A stretch of DNA of 10,209 nucleotides from Euperipatoides rowelli (taxonomy: Eukaryota > Onychophora > Udeonychophora > Euonychophora > Peripatopsidae), in assembly GCA_003024985.2 (NCBI GenBank), contig PXIH01S0001177.1. One strand, written 5' to 3'. Shown here in pieces: positions 1 to 6,800 of the stretch (position 1 is the stretch's first letter; each line of letters opens with the position of its first letter). The notes beneath the pieces are model-generated. The model saw only the letters and a program-made list of their open reading frames with translations. It had not been told where the DNA came from and made no database searches. The position numbers and the translations under genes were made by a program.

Positions 1-248
1 AAAACGTGGTAAAATTGTGTTTAATCAAGGCAATGAGTTTTTAACGGCTTCTTTGTCATAATGAGGTATCTGTATTCTGCCACTTTTTGTATACTCACAC
101 CTGATTGTAGCATTTTTACTAGCTGAAATACAGAGTTTGACAAAGAAAATTAATTATTATTATCACTTTAGTGATAAGATATATTAATCTTATAAGCAAG
201 ACATTTGGTGAAAATGTAGTTTGCTTTTTTTTTTCTGGAAATGTTCAG
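1..248. other. AT-rich non-coding sequence upstream of weak exon candidate
   Basis: No gene is supported here. The stretch is AT-rich with stops in all frames apart from a short open frame from about 171 that continues into the next feature. A T-rich tract around 222-236 followed by TTCAG at 244-248 could act as a splice acceptor for the segment that follows. Confidence 0.5.
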
Positions 249-296
249 TCCAAAAATGATTTTAATGGTTTTATTTCAGATTTTAAAACTACTGCA
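249..296 (+). CDS. Weak candidate 48-nt internal exon, unknown protein
   Basis: The segment follows a T-rich tract and a CAG acceptor (AG at 247-248) and is followed at 297 by GTAAGTAAG, a near-perfect 5' splice site. It is 48 nt, phase 0 at both ends, and reads SKNDFNGFISDFKTTA. A second acceptor (TTTATTTCAG ending at 280) lies inside it and would give a 16-nt exon instead. The surrounding open frame runs about 72 codons from 171 to 389, a length expected by chance in DNA this AT-rich, so the splice signals are the main support. No family is recognised. No other plus-strand exon was found nearby that would make a gene. Confidence 0.25.
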
Positions 297-459
297 GTAA
301 GTAAGAATACAAGTATAAAAAATTCTAAAGTTTGTTTACTGGCTGCTTCACCACTTAATGACTTTATAGTGATTGCAATAGAGAGATAGAAAATTTATTT
401 ATTCTACATTGATTTTGAATAAGTTATATTTTGAGTTTGCTTCATGTAAACGGGGAGCA

Positions 460-472
460 CCCCCCCCCCCCC
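460..472. repeat. C13 homopolymer run next to TATTCAT
   Basis: Thirteen consecutive C followed by TATTCAT. The reverse complement (ATGAATA then a G-run) recurs at 2868-2884, which suggests that both are parts of one dispersed repeat. Confidence 0.85.
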
Positions 473-1029
473 TATTCATATTAAAGTAGAAACATTGGGT
501 CATCAACACTATATACAGCTTTTTAAATATTTGGTTATTTATTAGCAAAACGATGGCCCAGAATAACCAGTTACAATCTTACTTTAAAATCAAATATATT
601 TCCCATGAATTTAATCAAAAATAAAATAAAAAGTAAAATAAACAATAAATACAGAGTATAAAGACAACCAAAATAAATAAATATTTTCCATTTTCTCTTT
701 TATTAAAATAATAATAATAATATAATCAATAAATATTAAGCTAAAAAAAATAGTAATCATGAGGAATAGAGAGTGTATTAAGAGCAGATAGATTTGAACT
801 CAGAAAATAACTCAAGTTGTTTCTGATGGTTAGAAAAATATTATTTATAAATACAATTTATGCATCACACAAAGAAGTAACACTAAATTAAAACTGGTTC
901 AAATATACAGGAAGTATCAATATATAAATGCTGCAAAAAAAATTTGTATATGGTCCCGCCCAAATATATTTTTCCAAAACTGGCCCTGTAATATGCAAAA
1001 AGGCCTTATAAATTCAAACTATGTTTTGC

Positions 1030-1051
1030 CATCTATTTCGCAAAATAGATG
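1030..1051. repeat. Perfect 9-bp inverted repeat (hairpin)
   Basis: CATCTATTT at 1030-1038 pairs with AAATAGATG at 1043-1051 around the 4-nt loop CGCA. No T-tract or gene end is attached, so no terminator role is claimed. Confidence 0.7.
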
Positions 1052-1444
1052 ACAATTTCTTTATTAATTTCTTAACCATTTCAGATAGAAAAATAAAAAA
1101 CTAATGTAGAAATGAAATAAAAATGAATAGATTTTGTTCATTATAATAAGTTATGAGCTTTTGAAATTTGTGGAATTTTTCGAAAAATTATTAATCTCTG
1201 GCTGACTCAACTATAAACATTCATTTTTAATGGACAATAATAAACAATGATTTAAGGTAATTATTGAGAAATTGGTAATGTGGTAATATCAGAAGATTGT
1301 AACTTGTGTGTTGAGAAAAGGGTGTTTGAGTGAAGGCTGTAAAAAATATTAATTATTTTGTTAATTTAGTTTGTTATAAATAAATACAAACTAACCATTT
1401 AATTCTGTATTATATTATTATTGATAATGGTTTTCTAAACTCAC

Positions 1445-1537
1445 CACTGCATTCAATTGTTACATACCATACCTGGCAATCTTCATACATTATGTTACAC
1501 TTCAGTCCAGACCTTNTGGATTGACAGTGGTTTGTGC
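1445..1537 (-). CDS. Candidate internal exon, cysteine-containing unknown protein
   Basis: On the minus strand a pyrimidine-rich tract ending in TCTGCAG (AG at 1539-1538) precedes 93 nt of open sequence ending GCAGTG, directly before GTGAGT (1444-1439). Both splice sites are close to consensus. The exon begins with two bases of a split codon and ends with one, so it is phase 1-1 and a multiple of three. The 31-codon translation includes NHCQS near the start, LKCNIMYEDCQVWYV in the middle and TIECSG at the end. Cysteines are at about residues 4, 13, 20 and 29. One codon is uncertain because of the N at 1516. GC is about 40%, clearly above the surroundings. Phase 1-1 exons with regular cysteines are common in extracellular modules, but no domain is recognised. 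A competing plus-strand reading (1506-1573) overlaps it and looks less convincing. Confidence 0.5.
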
Positions 1538-1581
1538 CTGCAGATTTGAAAACAAATCAACTAAGATAATATGGTGAGTAG

Positions 1582-1605
1582 TCCATTTTCAAAAGTGCCT
1601 AATTG
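1582..1605 (+). repeat. Left terminal inverted repeat of MITE-like element
   Basis: This pairs with 2050-2073 with a single mismatch (T against G at the eighth position). The 15-bp core AAAAGTGCCTAATTG is perfect. Confidence 0.75.
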
Positions 1606-2049
1606 ACTTAAGGTAAATTGTTGGAAAAATGAGAAAAACTGTTTTTAATGTCACCAGAATCAGGATTTTTAGCTATTCATCATCAGAAATCTTTAAAAAG
1701 GTGTACAATATAAAATTTAAGTCATTTCATGTAGAGAAAATTGCACAATTTAATGAAAAAGTCTGCAATTAGTGGGTTTTGCAGCAGTTTGATGCAACTG
1801 GATAGTTTTGATAAAGTAAATTTTGCAATTAGCAAACTTTGCAACAACTATTTTATCCACTCAACTACAATTAGTGAGTTCTGTTGCTGTTTTTTTTTTG
1901 CAATTAACCCTCTTTGCAACTGTTTTTACTATTTTTCATTAAATTTCAATAGGATTTATTATGTTTTTTTTTTAATTTCTTAGCTTTATTATGGTGTATT
2001 TTTGCCTAACAAACAAGATGGCACTGTTAACTCAATTTTGATTTTTTTG

Positions 2050-2073
2050 CAATTAGGCACTTTTGCAAATGGA
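2050..2073 (-). repeat. Right terminal inverted repeat of MITE-like element
   Basis: This is the reverse complement partner of 1582-1605, identical at 23 of 24 positions. Confidence 0.75.
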
Positions 2074-2270
2074 TGACTTAGCTTTGTACATATGGGTCTC
2101 AATTTATTTTGATAAAGTGGTACTAAAGTCAAATGGTTACAAATTAGGATATTGACAAACCACTTCTTCACTTGGAAGCAAGTGTGATCTGACATCTGGA
2201 CAGATGCTGCATTCATTGGAGATATATTTTATATCTTCAGACATTTTTTTTTTGTTTTTGTTTTTTATTG

Positions 2271-2294
2271 AATATTTTCTTAATAGAAAATATT
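2271..2294. repeat. 9-bp inverted repeat
   Basis: AATATTTTC at 2271-2279 pairs with GAAAATATT at 2286-2294 around the 6-nt loop TTAATA. Because it is AT-rich, a chance origin is quite possible. Confidence 0.6.
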
Positions 2295-2592
2295 TAGCAA
2301 ATATTAATTTACTATCAAAAGTAAAAAGTTCAATAAATATCTATTGTAATGTAACCTAGATTCTTAACAAATAATGTTTGGTATTCTAGATGATTTATTT
2401 GTTTTAATCACAATTAAAAACAAAACATATGAGTAAGTAGAGCATGCACAAGATCATAAGATGTCTGGATGCANATCTCTTTGCAAGCTGCTTAAGAGCA
2501 AAAACACCATTTTCTGCTGATTTATTTAGAAATTTAATTATTTTTGATTAGACAATTTAATATAGTCGCTGTATTAAATTATTGAAAAACTT

Positions 2593-2614
2593 ACAATACT
2601 GGGACAATACTGGG
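2593..2614 (+). repeat. Perfect 11-bp tandem duplication
   Basis: ACAATACTGGG occurs twice back to back with no mismatch, consistent with a recent slippage duplication. Confidence 0.85.
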
Positions 2615-2867
2615 ACCAGCAATTTAATGATATTTATGAAGATAAATGTTTTATCATGACAGTCTATAACAAAGATATGAAGGCCTATATAGACATATCT
2701 GATATAGTTGACACTATAGATAAGATTATTGGACTGGAAACATCATTTTAGTTTATTATCCAAGAAACACTCAATATATTAGGTTTGATCTTATTGATAA
2801 AAGAAGCAATGATATAGTGGACAATGTTTTTGAAATGTAAAGATAATTTTGTCATTCCTGCATATTG

Positions 2868-2884
2868 ATGAATAGGGGGGGGGG
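2868..2884. repeat. ATGAATA plus G10 run
   Basis: ATGAATA is followed by ten G. It is the inverted counterpart of the C13 tract at 460-472. GGCTCCCC follows about 30 nt downstream and TGCTCCCCG lies next to the other tract in the same relative orientation, supporting a common decayed repeat. Confidence 0.6.
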
Positions 2885-3187
2885 AGGTAAAATGGAATTA
2901 TGTCTTCAATGGCTCCCCTTTCTAGCTGATTTTACACCTGTTAAAAAAAAAACAGGAAAAATTTATGTACATTTTTAATTTTGATGATGTAACAGAAACA
3001 ACATGGAAAGGTATTGTTTTGAAAACAAATTAATTTAGATTTTGGCTATTCCTATTAAAGGGTTAACAATTGATGAAAATCATCACCTGTTTCGAGTGGA
3101 GAAAAATAAGATTTTGATTGCCATTAGTGTTGGGACCCTATATGCCTTAATTGAATGAAGGTTGGGCATAAAGTGGCTATCTTGTTA

Positions 3188-3385
3188 TCACATTCAAACT
3201 TCTTCAATTGTAATATTGCCTATGACAATCTTTTACCTGGAATCAAAGGTCTTCATCTGTAATAATTATTACATATGACATTCTTCTATCTTGGCATGAC
3301 ATTTGAAGTTCTCAATTTGTAATATTATCTATGACAATCTTCTACCTCGGAATCACATTCAATGGTCTTCATCTGTAATATTTTA
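3188..3385 (+). repeat. Degenerate tandem repeat, about 49-60 bp period, roughly 3.5 units
   Basis: TGTAATA recurs at 3209, 3258, 3318 and 3374, and ATGACA at 3222, 3275 and 3331. Each unit contains variants of TCACATTCAAA, GTCTTCATCTG, TGTAATATT, TATGACAATCTTCTACC and TTGGAATC. The units differ by small indels and substitutions, so the array is old. It has no open frame across it and abuts the hairpin island that follows. Confidence 0.75.
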
Positions 3386-3441
3386 TTGGTAGTAAATCCA
3401 AATTGGTTCTTACTGAGTGCCTATTTCCTACCTCCGGCTTA

Positions 3442-3643
3442 ACCACATTTAAGACCCAGGCTTAAGTGGTGAAAAATCTGTGCATTCGAGATTTAACAAT
3501 CTCTTCCTGCACAGAAAAAGTCATCTTTCACCTGGTCCCAGTAAAATACTGGAGAGGTACTGGTATCCCCAGTATTGAACCTGTCTTGAAGACTATATAT
3601 CTTGAGATGTGGCAGTCCTACACAAATCTCAAGTGGACCACTT
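3442..3643 (+). other. Island of consecutive stem-loops (structured RNA or fold-back element)
   Basis: At least six inverted repeats follow one another in about 200 nt of GC-richer sequence. H1: ACCAC/TTAAG with CTTAA/GTGGT at 3442-3470 (10 bp, 2-nt bulge). H2: CTGTGCA/TGCACAG with inner GAGATT/AATCTC at 3478-3514 (13 bp, loop TAAC). H3: CCAGTA-AAA-TACTGG at 3538-3552, with outer ACCT/AGGT. H4: TACTGG-TATCC-CCAGTA at 3558-3574. H5: GTCTT-G-AAGAC palindrome at 3583-3593. H6: CTTGAGA-TGTG / CACA-AA-TCTCAAG at 3601-3633 (11 bp). H7: AAGTGG-A-CCACTT at 3631-3643. The 62-codon open frame at 3466-3654 lies across it and has no recognised domain; it may be a by-product, though a coding origin is not excluded. 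Nothing here matches an RNA family I can name. Confidence 0.6.
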
Positions 3644-3653
3644 CACCTCAATG

Positions 3654-3659
3654 AATAAA
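3654..3659 (+). promoter_or_regulatory. AATAAA polyadenylation-signal motif after hairpin island
   Basis: AATAAA begins 11 nt after the last hairpin and overlaps a TGA stop ending the short open frame. In AT-rich DNA the motif is frequent, so only its placement is suggestive. Confidence 0.3.
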
Positions 3660-4724
3660 CCTATCTTATTTATAAAAGTTTGATAATTTAATTAACTAAA
3701 TTTGAATATTTTAATGTAATGGCCTCAAAGTTGAGTCTAAACAAATAACTTGTGTACAATAATGCTTATGTTGTGCTCCCTCTCCCACTTCAATACCTGA
3801 ATTTTATTAAGGCAAATATAACTAATCTATTAAATATTCGTTTTTGATAAATTATTATTTTATTTAAAGCGTTGATACCTACTGAATGCAGCAAGGATTT
3901 TATTTTTGTACAAATAATTGTGGTTCAATTTAATCCATTTATTCTATACACATTTAAATATTTAAATATAGACTACAGTATTATATTACACAAGCAAAAG
4001 ATTCTATCTAGTATCTATAAATAAGTTCAAAAATATATATCAGGCTGTTCCTGGATAAATTGGATGCCAGACTTTGGTATAAATTTGTCCAGTAAACTTT
4101 GAATCTCCTTTTACCCATAATTTTCAATACTTCATCCCCAAAGAAGAAAATGTCATAGGAGCACAACATAATATCACATAGCTCTGCTTTAGCAGAAATT
4201 TCAAATAAATCAAATGCCATTGTGTTAGGATAATTTGTTGAGGAGGAGTGTCAAATCTTATCAATATACATATTCTACTCTTATTTTATAGCCGGTGCTT
4301 GAATTTTTCTTCTTTATCTTCAACTTAAAGACATTTTTAATATTCAGAAAATAAATACTATAATACTTGTTGAAATAATAACCTTGTTTGAGTCAATAAA
4401 CTTTTTTTTTTTAAAAAAAAAAGGATCCAAAGGTGGAATTGAGTTTCCACCAGCATTAATTCACTTCCAGATGCTTTCAAAACTTTCCCGGAGAATCAAC
4501 TAGTGATTTTTACCTCTAATACAAAAATTTAGTTTTTTTTTTTTTTTTTTTTTTTAATTCCTTATATGAGCAAATAGTTTTAATTTTTTTTAATTCTACA
4601 ATATTACAGATGGTCTCTAATCTTAATGACATTACTTTTTTTTTTTTTAATGGTATGGAAGACATTAATATTTTTCATATTATAATGATTTTCTAATTTT
4701 CTGGTATGACTGGATCTATGATAA
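3660..4724. other. AT-rich stretch with long T-runs, no supported gene
   Basis: The stretch contains a minus-strand open frame (4008-4250) discussed as a weak observation, a 14-bp inverted repeat pair (3766-3779 and 4158-4171), a T12/A10 tract at 4402-4423, a 7-bp hairpin GGTGGAA/TTCCACC at 4432-4451, a T23 run at 4533-4555 and another T-run near 4637. The T23 run could be the reverse-strand poly(A) tail of a retroposon, but no element body is recognised to its right. Confidence 0.5.
4533..4555. repeat. T23 homopolymer
   Basis: A run of 23 T. If it is a minus-strand poly(A) tail, the retroposon would extend to higher coordinates, where no tRNA-type box or reverse-transcriptase reading was seen. 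Confidence 0.9.
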
Positions 4725-5024
4725 ATTTTCAAAACTCGTGTTTACGATGTTTTATCTGGAAGGGAGATTGCTTATCAAAATTACAAAGGCAAAAATTCTA
4801 AGATTTTGGGACTGGTATATCCACATTCTGATCTTCATTGTGCCAAACTCATGATGAGGAACAAAATCCTGGAATGTGGTTATAATTTGTCTGGTAAGAT
4901 TGAAAAATGGAATTTTGGTTGGTTGGAGAAGGTAGATGTTATTAATAAACTGATGTTTTTGAAACTATTTTTTTTGTCTACCATTTGTACATCTTACAAA
5001 AAAAAATATATGTTTATTTTATAG
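4725..5024 (+). CDS. Weak candidate exon or decayed coding remnant
   Basis: This is the longest stop-free frame outside simple repeats: 99 codons from just after a TAA at 4722 to a TAG at 5022-5024. The middle reads mixed and protein-like (for example YPHSDLHCAKLMMRN and KILECGYNLSGKIEKWNFG), and local GC is somewhat above the flanks. GTAAGATT at 4894 is a good 5' splice site, so a real exon would probably end at 4893. No convincing acceptor lies upstream; a weak one is GGAAG near 4760. The last 30 residues are low-complexity. A second frame from an ATG at 4747 is also open for 35 codons, which weakens the case. About one open frame of this length is not unexpected by chance at this base composition. 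No family is recognised. Confidence 0.2.
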   Translation: MFKTRVYDVLSGREIAYQNYKGKNSKILGLVYPHSDLHCAKLMMRNKILECGYNLSGKIEKWNFGWLEKVDVINKLMFLKLFFLSTICTSYKKKYMFIL

Positions 5025-5490
5025 GATTACTCAGAATTCATTGTTCAGCAGATTCAAAATCCTGAGTGCTAAAAATAATACATTCCCTATCTCTAAGAGA
5101 CAACTATGCATTATAATTATTATGTATTCTTGTAATTTTTTTATTGAATTGCCCTTCCACATGTAAATAAATTTATAGTTTTTTTTTTTTCTAATATGAT
5201 AATATAAAAAAAAATCATATGACTAAGCTTTTGCAATGTGTTATAATGAAAGCTCAATTTGATTATATAATCTTAATAGATAAAAAGTTACATAGGTATA
5301 AAGGGTTTATTGTATGTTACCTTTAAATAGATATGAACTCCACATGTGTGTATATAGCCTACCATTTTAGACCTATATATGATAACAACAGCAAGGCAAT
5401 GTCTTTATAAACTTGTACAAAATTTTGTAAAAAAAAAAATCAGAAAATAAACTGTTAATATTAATTAAAAAATATATATTAAAGTTATAG
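5025..5490. other. AT-rich stretch, no gene seen
   Basis: Only A/T runs and short AT-rich inverted repeats are seen. TTCTAATATGATAA at 5189-5202 recurs at 5647-5660 as an isolated 14-nt direct repeat. Confidence 0.5.
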
Positions 5491-5523
5491 TCCAGAAATT
5501 AGAGCATGGACTCCAGAATTAGA
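5491..5523 (+). repeat. Short direct repeat inside SINE-like remnant
   Basis: TCCAGAAATTAGA at 5491-5503 and TCCAGAATTAGA at 5512-5523 differ by one base insertion, with GCATGGAC between them. They lie in the degraded 3' part of the minus-strand tRNA-like element. Confidence 0.65.
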
Positions 5524-5560
5524 AAAGTCAATAGCTCTAACCAATGAGCAATAAAGTTAC
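5491..5560 (-). mobile_element. Degraded tRNA-derived SINE head
   Basis: The minus strand reads TTGCTCATTGGTTAGAGCT at 5551-5533, a good pol III A-box with an intact GCTC/GAGC D-stem. About 30-35 nt further is GGAGTCCATGC, a poor B-box. No anticodon stem or acceptor stem can be closed, so it is not a working tRNA. It is similar in the D-arm to the plus-strand tRNA-like element 400 bp away, suggesting related SINE insertions in opposite orientation. Confidence 0.45.
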
Positions 5561-5833
5561 TGTCTTCAATGTAGTCTGTCAAAATTGTATCTGTTTACAT
5601 GTTGGGCTTTTGTGCAGACTTGATTTGTATCTATCTAACCCTATTATTCTAATATGATAAATTTGTAATGCATGCAAATTAGCAATAAATAAATAAATTA
5701 TGTTCAGTAAAATCTAAATACTGTGAAATAGAAAAATATGTCTATAATTTTTGGATAATGGGATTATTGTTTATTTATTTTATTATTGGTAATTTAATTT
5801 AATTATAAGCTTATCATGTTTGTGGTTGGGATT

Positions 5834-5859
5834 ATATACCTTGAAATAATAAGGTATAT
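5834..5859. repeat. 9-bp inverted repeat
   Basis: ATATACCTT at 5834-5842 pairs with AAGGTATAT at 5851-5859 around an 8-nt loop. It lies about 70 bp upstream of the tRNA-like element; no function is assigned. Confidence 0.7.
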
Positions 5860-5931
5860 AAAGATACAAGTCAAGTGTTGTTTATTAGGCTATATCTACA
5901 AATTTAATTATTTTTACAAACTAAATAAAGT

Positions 5932-6002
5932 ACCTTTGTATCTCAGTGGTTAGAGCATTGCCCTTGTAAGACAAAATCCCAGGTTCAAATCCTGGCAAAA
6001 TA
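5932..6002 (+). tRNA. tRNA-Thr(TGT)-like sequence, probably pseudogene or SINE head
   Basis: A tRNA fold can be laid out over 71 nt. The D-arm is TCTC-AGTGGTTA-GAGC at 5941-5956 (3 of 4 pairs). The anticodon stem is TTGCC/GACAA with one mismatch, and the loop CTTGTAA (5963-5969) gives anticodon TGT, threonine. The variable region is 4 nt. The T-arm CCAGG-TTCAAAT-CCTGG (5979-5995) is perfect. The A-box (TATCTCAGTGGTTAGAGCA) and B-box (GGTTCAAATCC) are both good. The acceptor stem pairs only at its inner four positions (CTTTG against CAAAA, inner part) and the outer three pairs are lost. That loss, with A-rich sequence following, points to a tRNA-derived retroposon or pseudogene rather than a functional gene. 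No clear target-site duplication is visible. Confidence 0.7.
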
Positions 6003-6116
6003 AAATAATTTTCTGTATAATTTGATATTTAATTAAATTCTTCACTTTTATTTAACAGTGGTGAATTTTCATGTATTTTAAATTTATTAAAAAAATGAGA
6101 ATAGTGGTTATTGTGT

Positions 6117-6800
6117 GGATGAATGAATGAAAGGCTGGGTGGATTGTTGGATGGAGAGAGGGAGGGGGGAAGAGGGAGAAAGGGAGAGAGGAAGGGATGG
6201 ATGGACAGACAGATAGATGGAGAGACTGATAGAGATAGGGAGAGAGATAGAGTGAGAGATAGAGAGAAAAATAGAGACATAGAGAGATAGAGATAGAAAT
6301 AGAAATAGAGAGTGAGATACATAGAGAGAGAAATATAGAGATAAAGAGATAGAACTAGAGAGAGATGTATACATAGAGAGAAATAGAGAGAGAGAGAGAA
6401 AGAGATAGATATAGAGATATATAGAGAGATAGAGAGAGAGCATAGAGAGATAAAGAGAGAAAGGAGAGATGGAGAGAGACATATATAGATCTATAGAGAT
6501 AGAACAAGATAGAGAAAGTTAGAGAGAATTAGAGAGAGATAGAGATAAAGATAGATAGATAGAGGGAGAGATAGATAGATAGAGTTAGAAAGATAGAGAG
6601 AGTGAGATAGATATAAAGAGAGATAGAGATAAAGTGATAGAGAGAAAGATAGACAGAGAGAGATAGAGAGAAAGAAAGTGAGAGATAGAGTGATAGATAG
6701 AGAGAGAAAATAGATAGAGAAATAGAGATTGATAGATATAGATAGAGATAGAGATATAGAGAGATAGTGATAGAGATATAGAGATAGATAGATAGATATA
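6117..6800 (+). repeat. Long purine-rich GGAT/GAGA/GATA microsatellite
   Basis: The first 100 nt are GAATGAAT/GGAT/GGGA-type repeats. From about 6217 the plus strand is an imperfect mix of GAGA and GATA units with scattered ACATAGA interruptions, ending in GATAGATAGATAGATA at about 6798. C is rare on this strand. The minus strand therefore translates into Ser/Leu/Ile/Tyr-rich open frames (6029-6322, 6108-6482, 6585-6851), which are artefacts of the repeat and not genes. Confidence 0.95.

Larger units (their letters stand above)
297..1444. other. AT-rich intergenic or intronic stretch
   Basis: No gene is supported. The stretch holds a C-run at 460-472, many A/T runs, and a perfect 9-bp inverted repeat at 1030-1051. 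A good-looking minus-strand acceptor (T-rich tract then GCAG, AG at 932-931) is followed by only short open frames. An acceptor-like site on the plus strand near 1080 is followed by stops in all frames. Confidence 0.5.
1582..2073. mobile_element. MITE-like element with 24-bp terminal inverted repeats
   Basis: The 24 nt at 1582-1605 (TCCATTTTCAAAAGTGCC...) match the reverse complement of 2050-2073 at 23 of 24 positions. The enclosed 492 bp encode no transposase; the open frame at 1741-1983 is low-complexity and lies wholly inside. Five internal copies of a GCAATTAR motif lie at 1765, 1825, 1867 (ACAATTAG), 1900 and 2049, most followed about 8 nt later by TTTGCA, a subterminal repeat pattern seen in non-autonomous DNA transposons. 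The flanks TGAGTAG (1575-1581) and TGACTTAG (2074-2081) may be a decayed target-site duplication. The exact ends and the superfamily cannot be set: a 12-nt repeat TTTTGATAAAGT occurs inside (1806-1817) and outside (2107-2118), so the element could be longer. Confidence 0.65.
2074..3187. other. AT-rich stretch without a supported gene
   Basis: The region holds poly-T/G-rich patches near 2246-2270, a 9-bp inverted repeat at 2271-2294, an N at 2474, an 11-bp tandem duplication at 2593-2614, the G-run at 2875-2884 and a small 6-bp palindrome around 3073-3087 (TGATGA AAA TCATCA). A minus-strand open frame at 1989-2216 overlaps the MITE end and is treated as chance. Confidence 0.5.

Noticed and set aside
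790-801. Reverse-strand B-box (GAGTTCAAATCT) suggesting a SINE
   Set aside because: No A-box lies at the right distance on the same strand and the T-stem does not pair.
891-903. Plus-strand B-box-like GGTTCAAATA
   Set aside because: No A-box is found 30-60 nt upstream and the T-arm is unpaired.
1060-1100. Textbook-looking plus-strand splice acceptor ending near 1081
   Set aside because: All three frames hit stops within a few codons, so no exon can be supported beyond a hypothetical terminal one.
1741-1983. 80-codon plus-strand open frame
   Set aside because: It lies inside the MITE-like element, is Phe/Ile/Cys-rich because of T-runs and the repeated GCAATTA boxes, and has no transposase motif.
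1989-2216. 75-codon minus-strand open frame
   Set aside because: It crosses the right terminal repeat of the MITE-like element and its length is expected by chance.
3466-3654. 62-codon plus-strand open frame as an independent gene
   Set aside because: It is explained by the stem-loop island, begins without an ATG, and has no recognised domain. It is kept only as a caveat under the hairpin feature.
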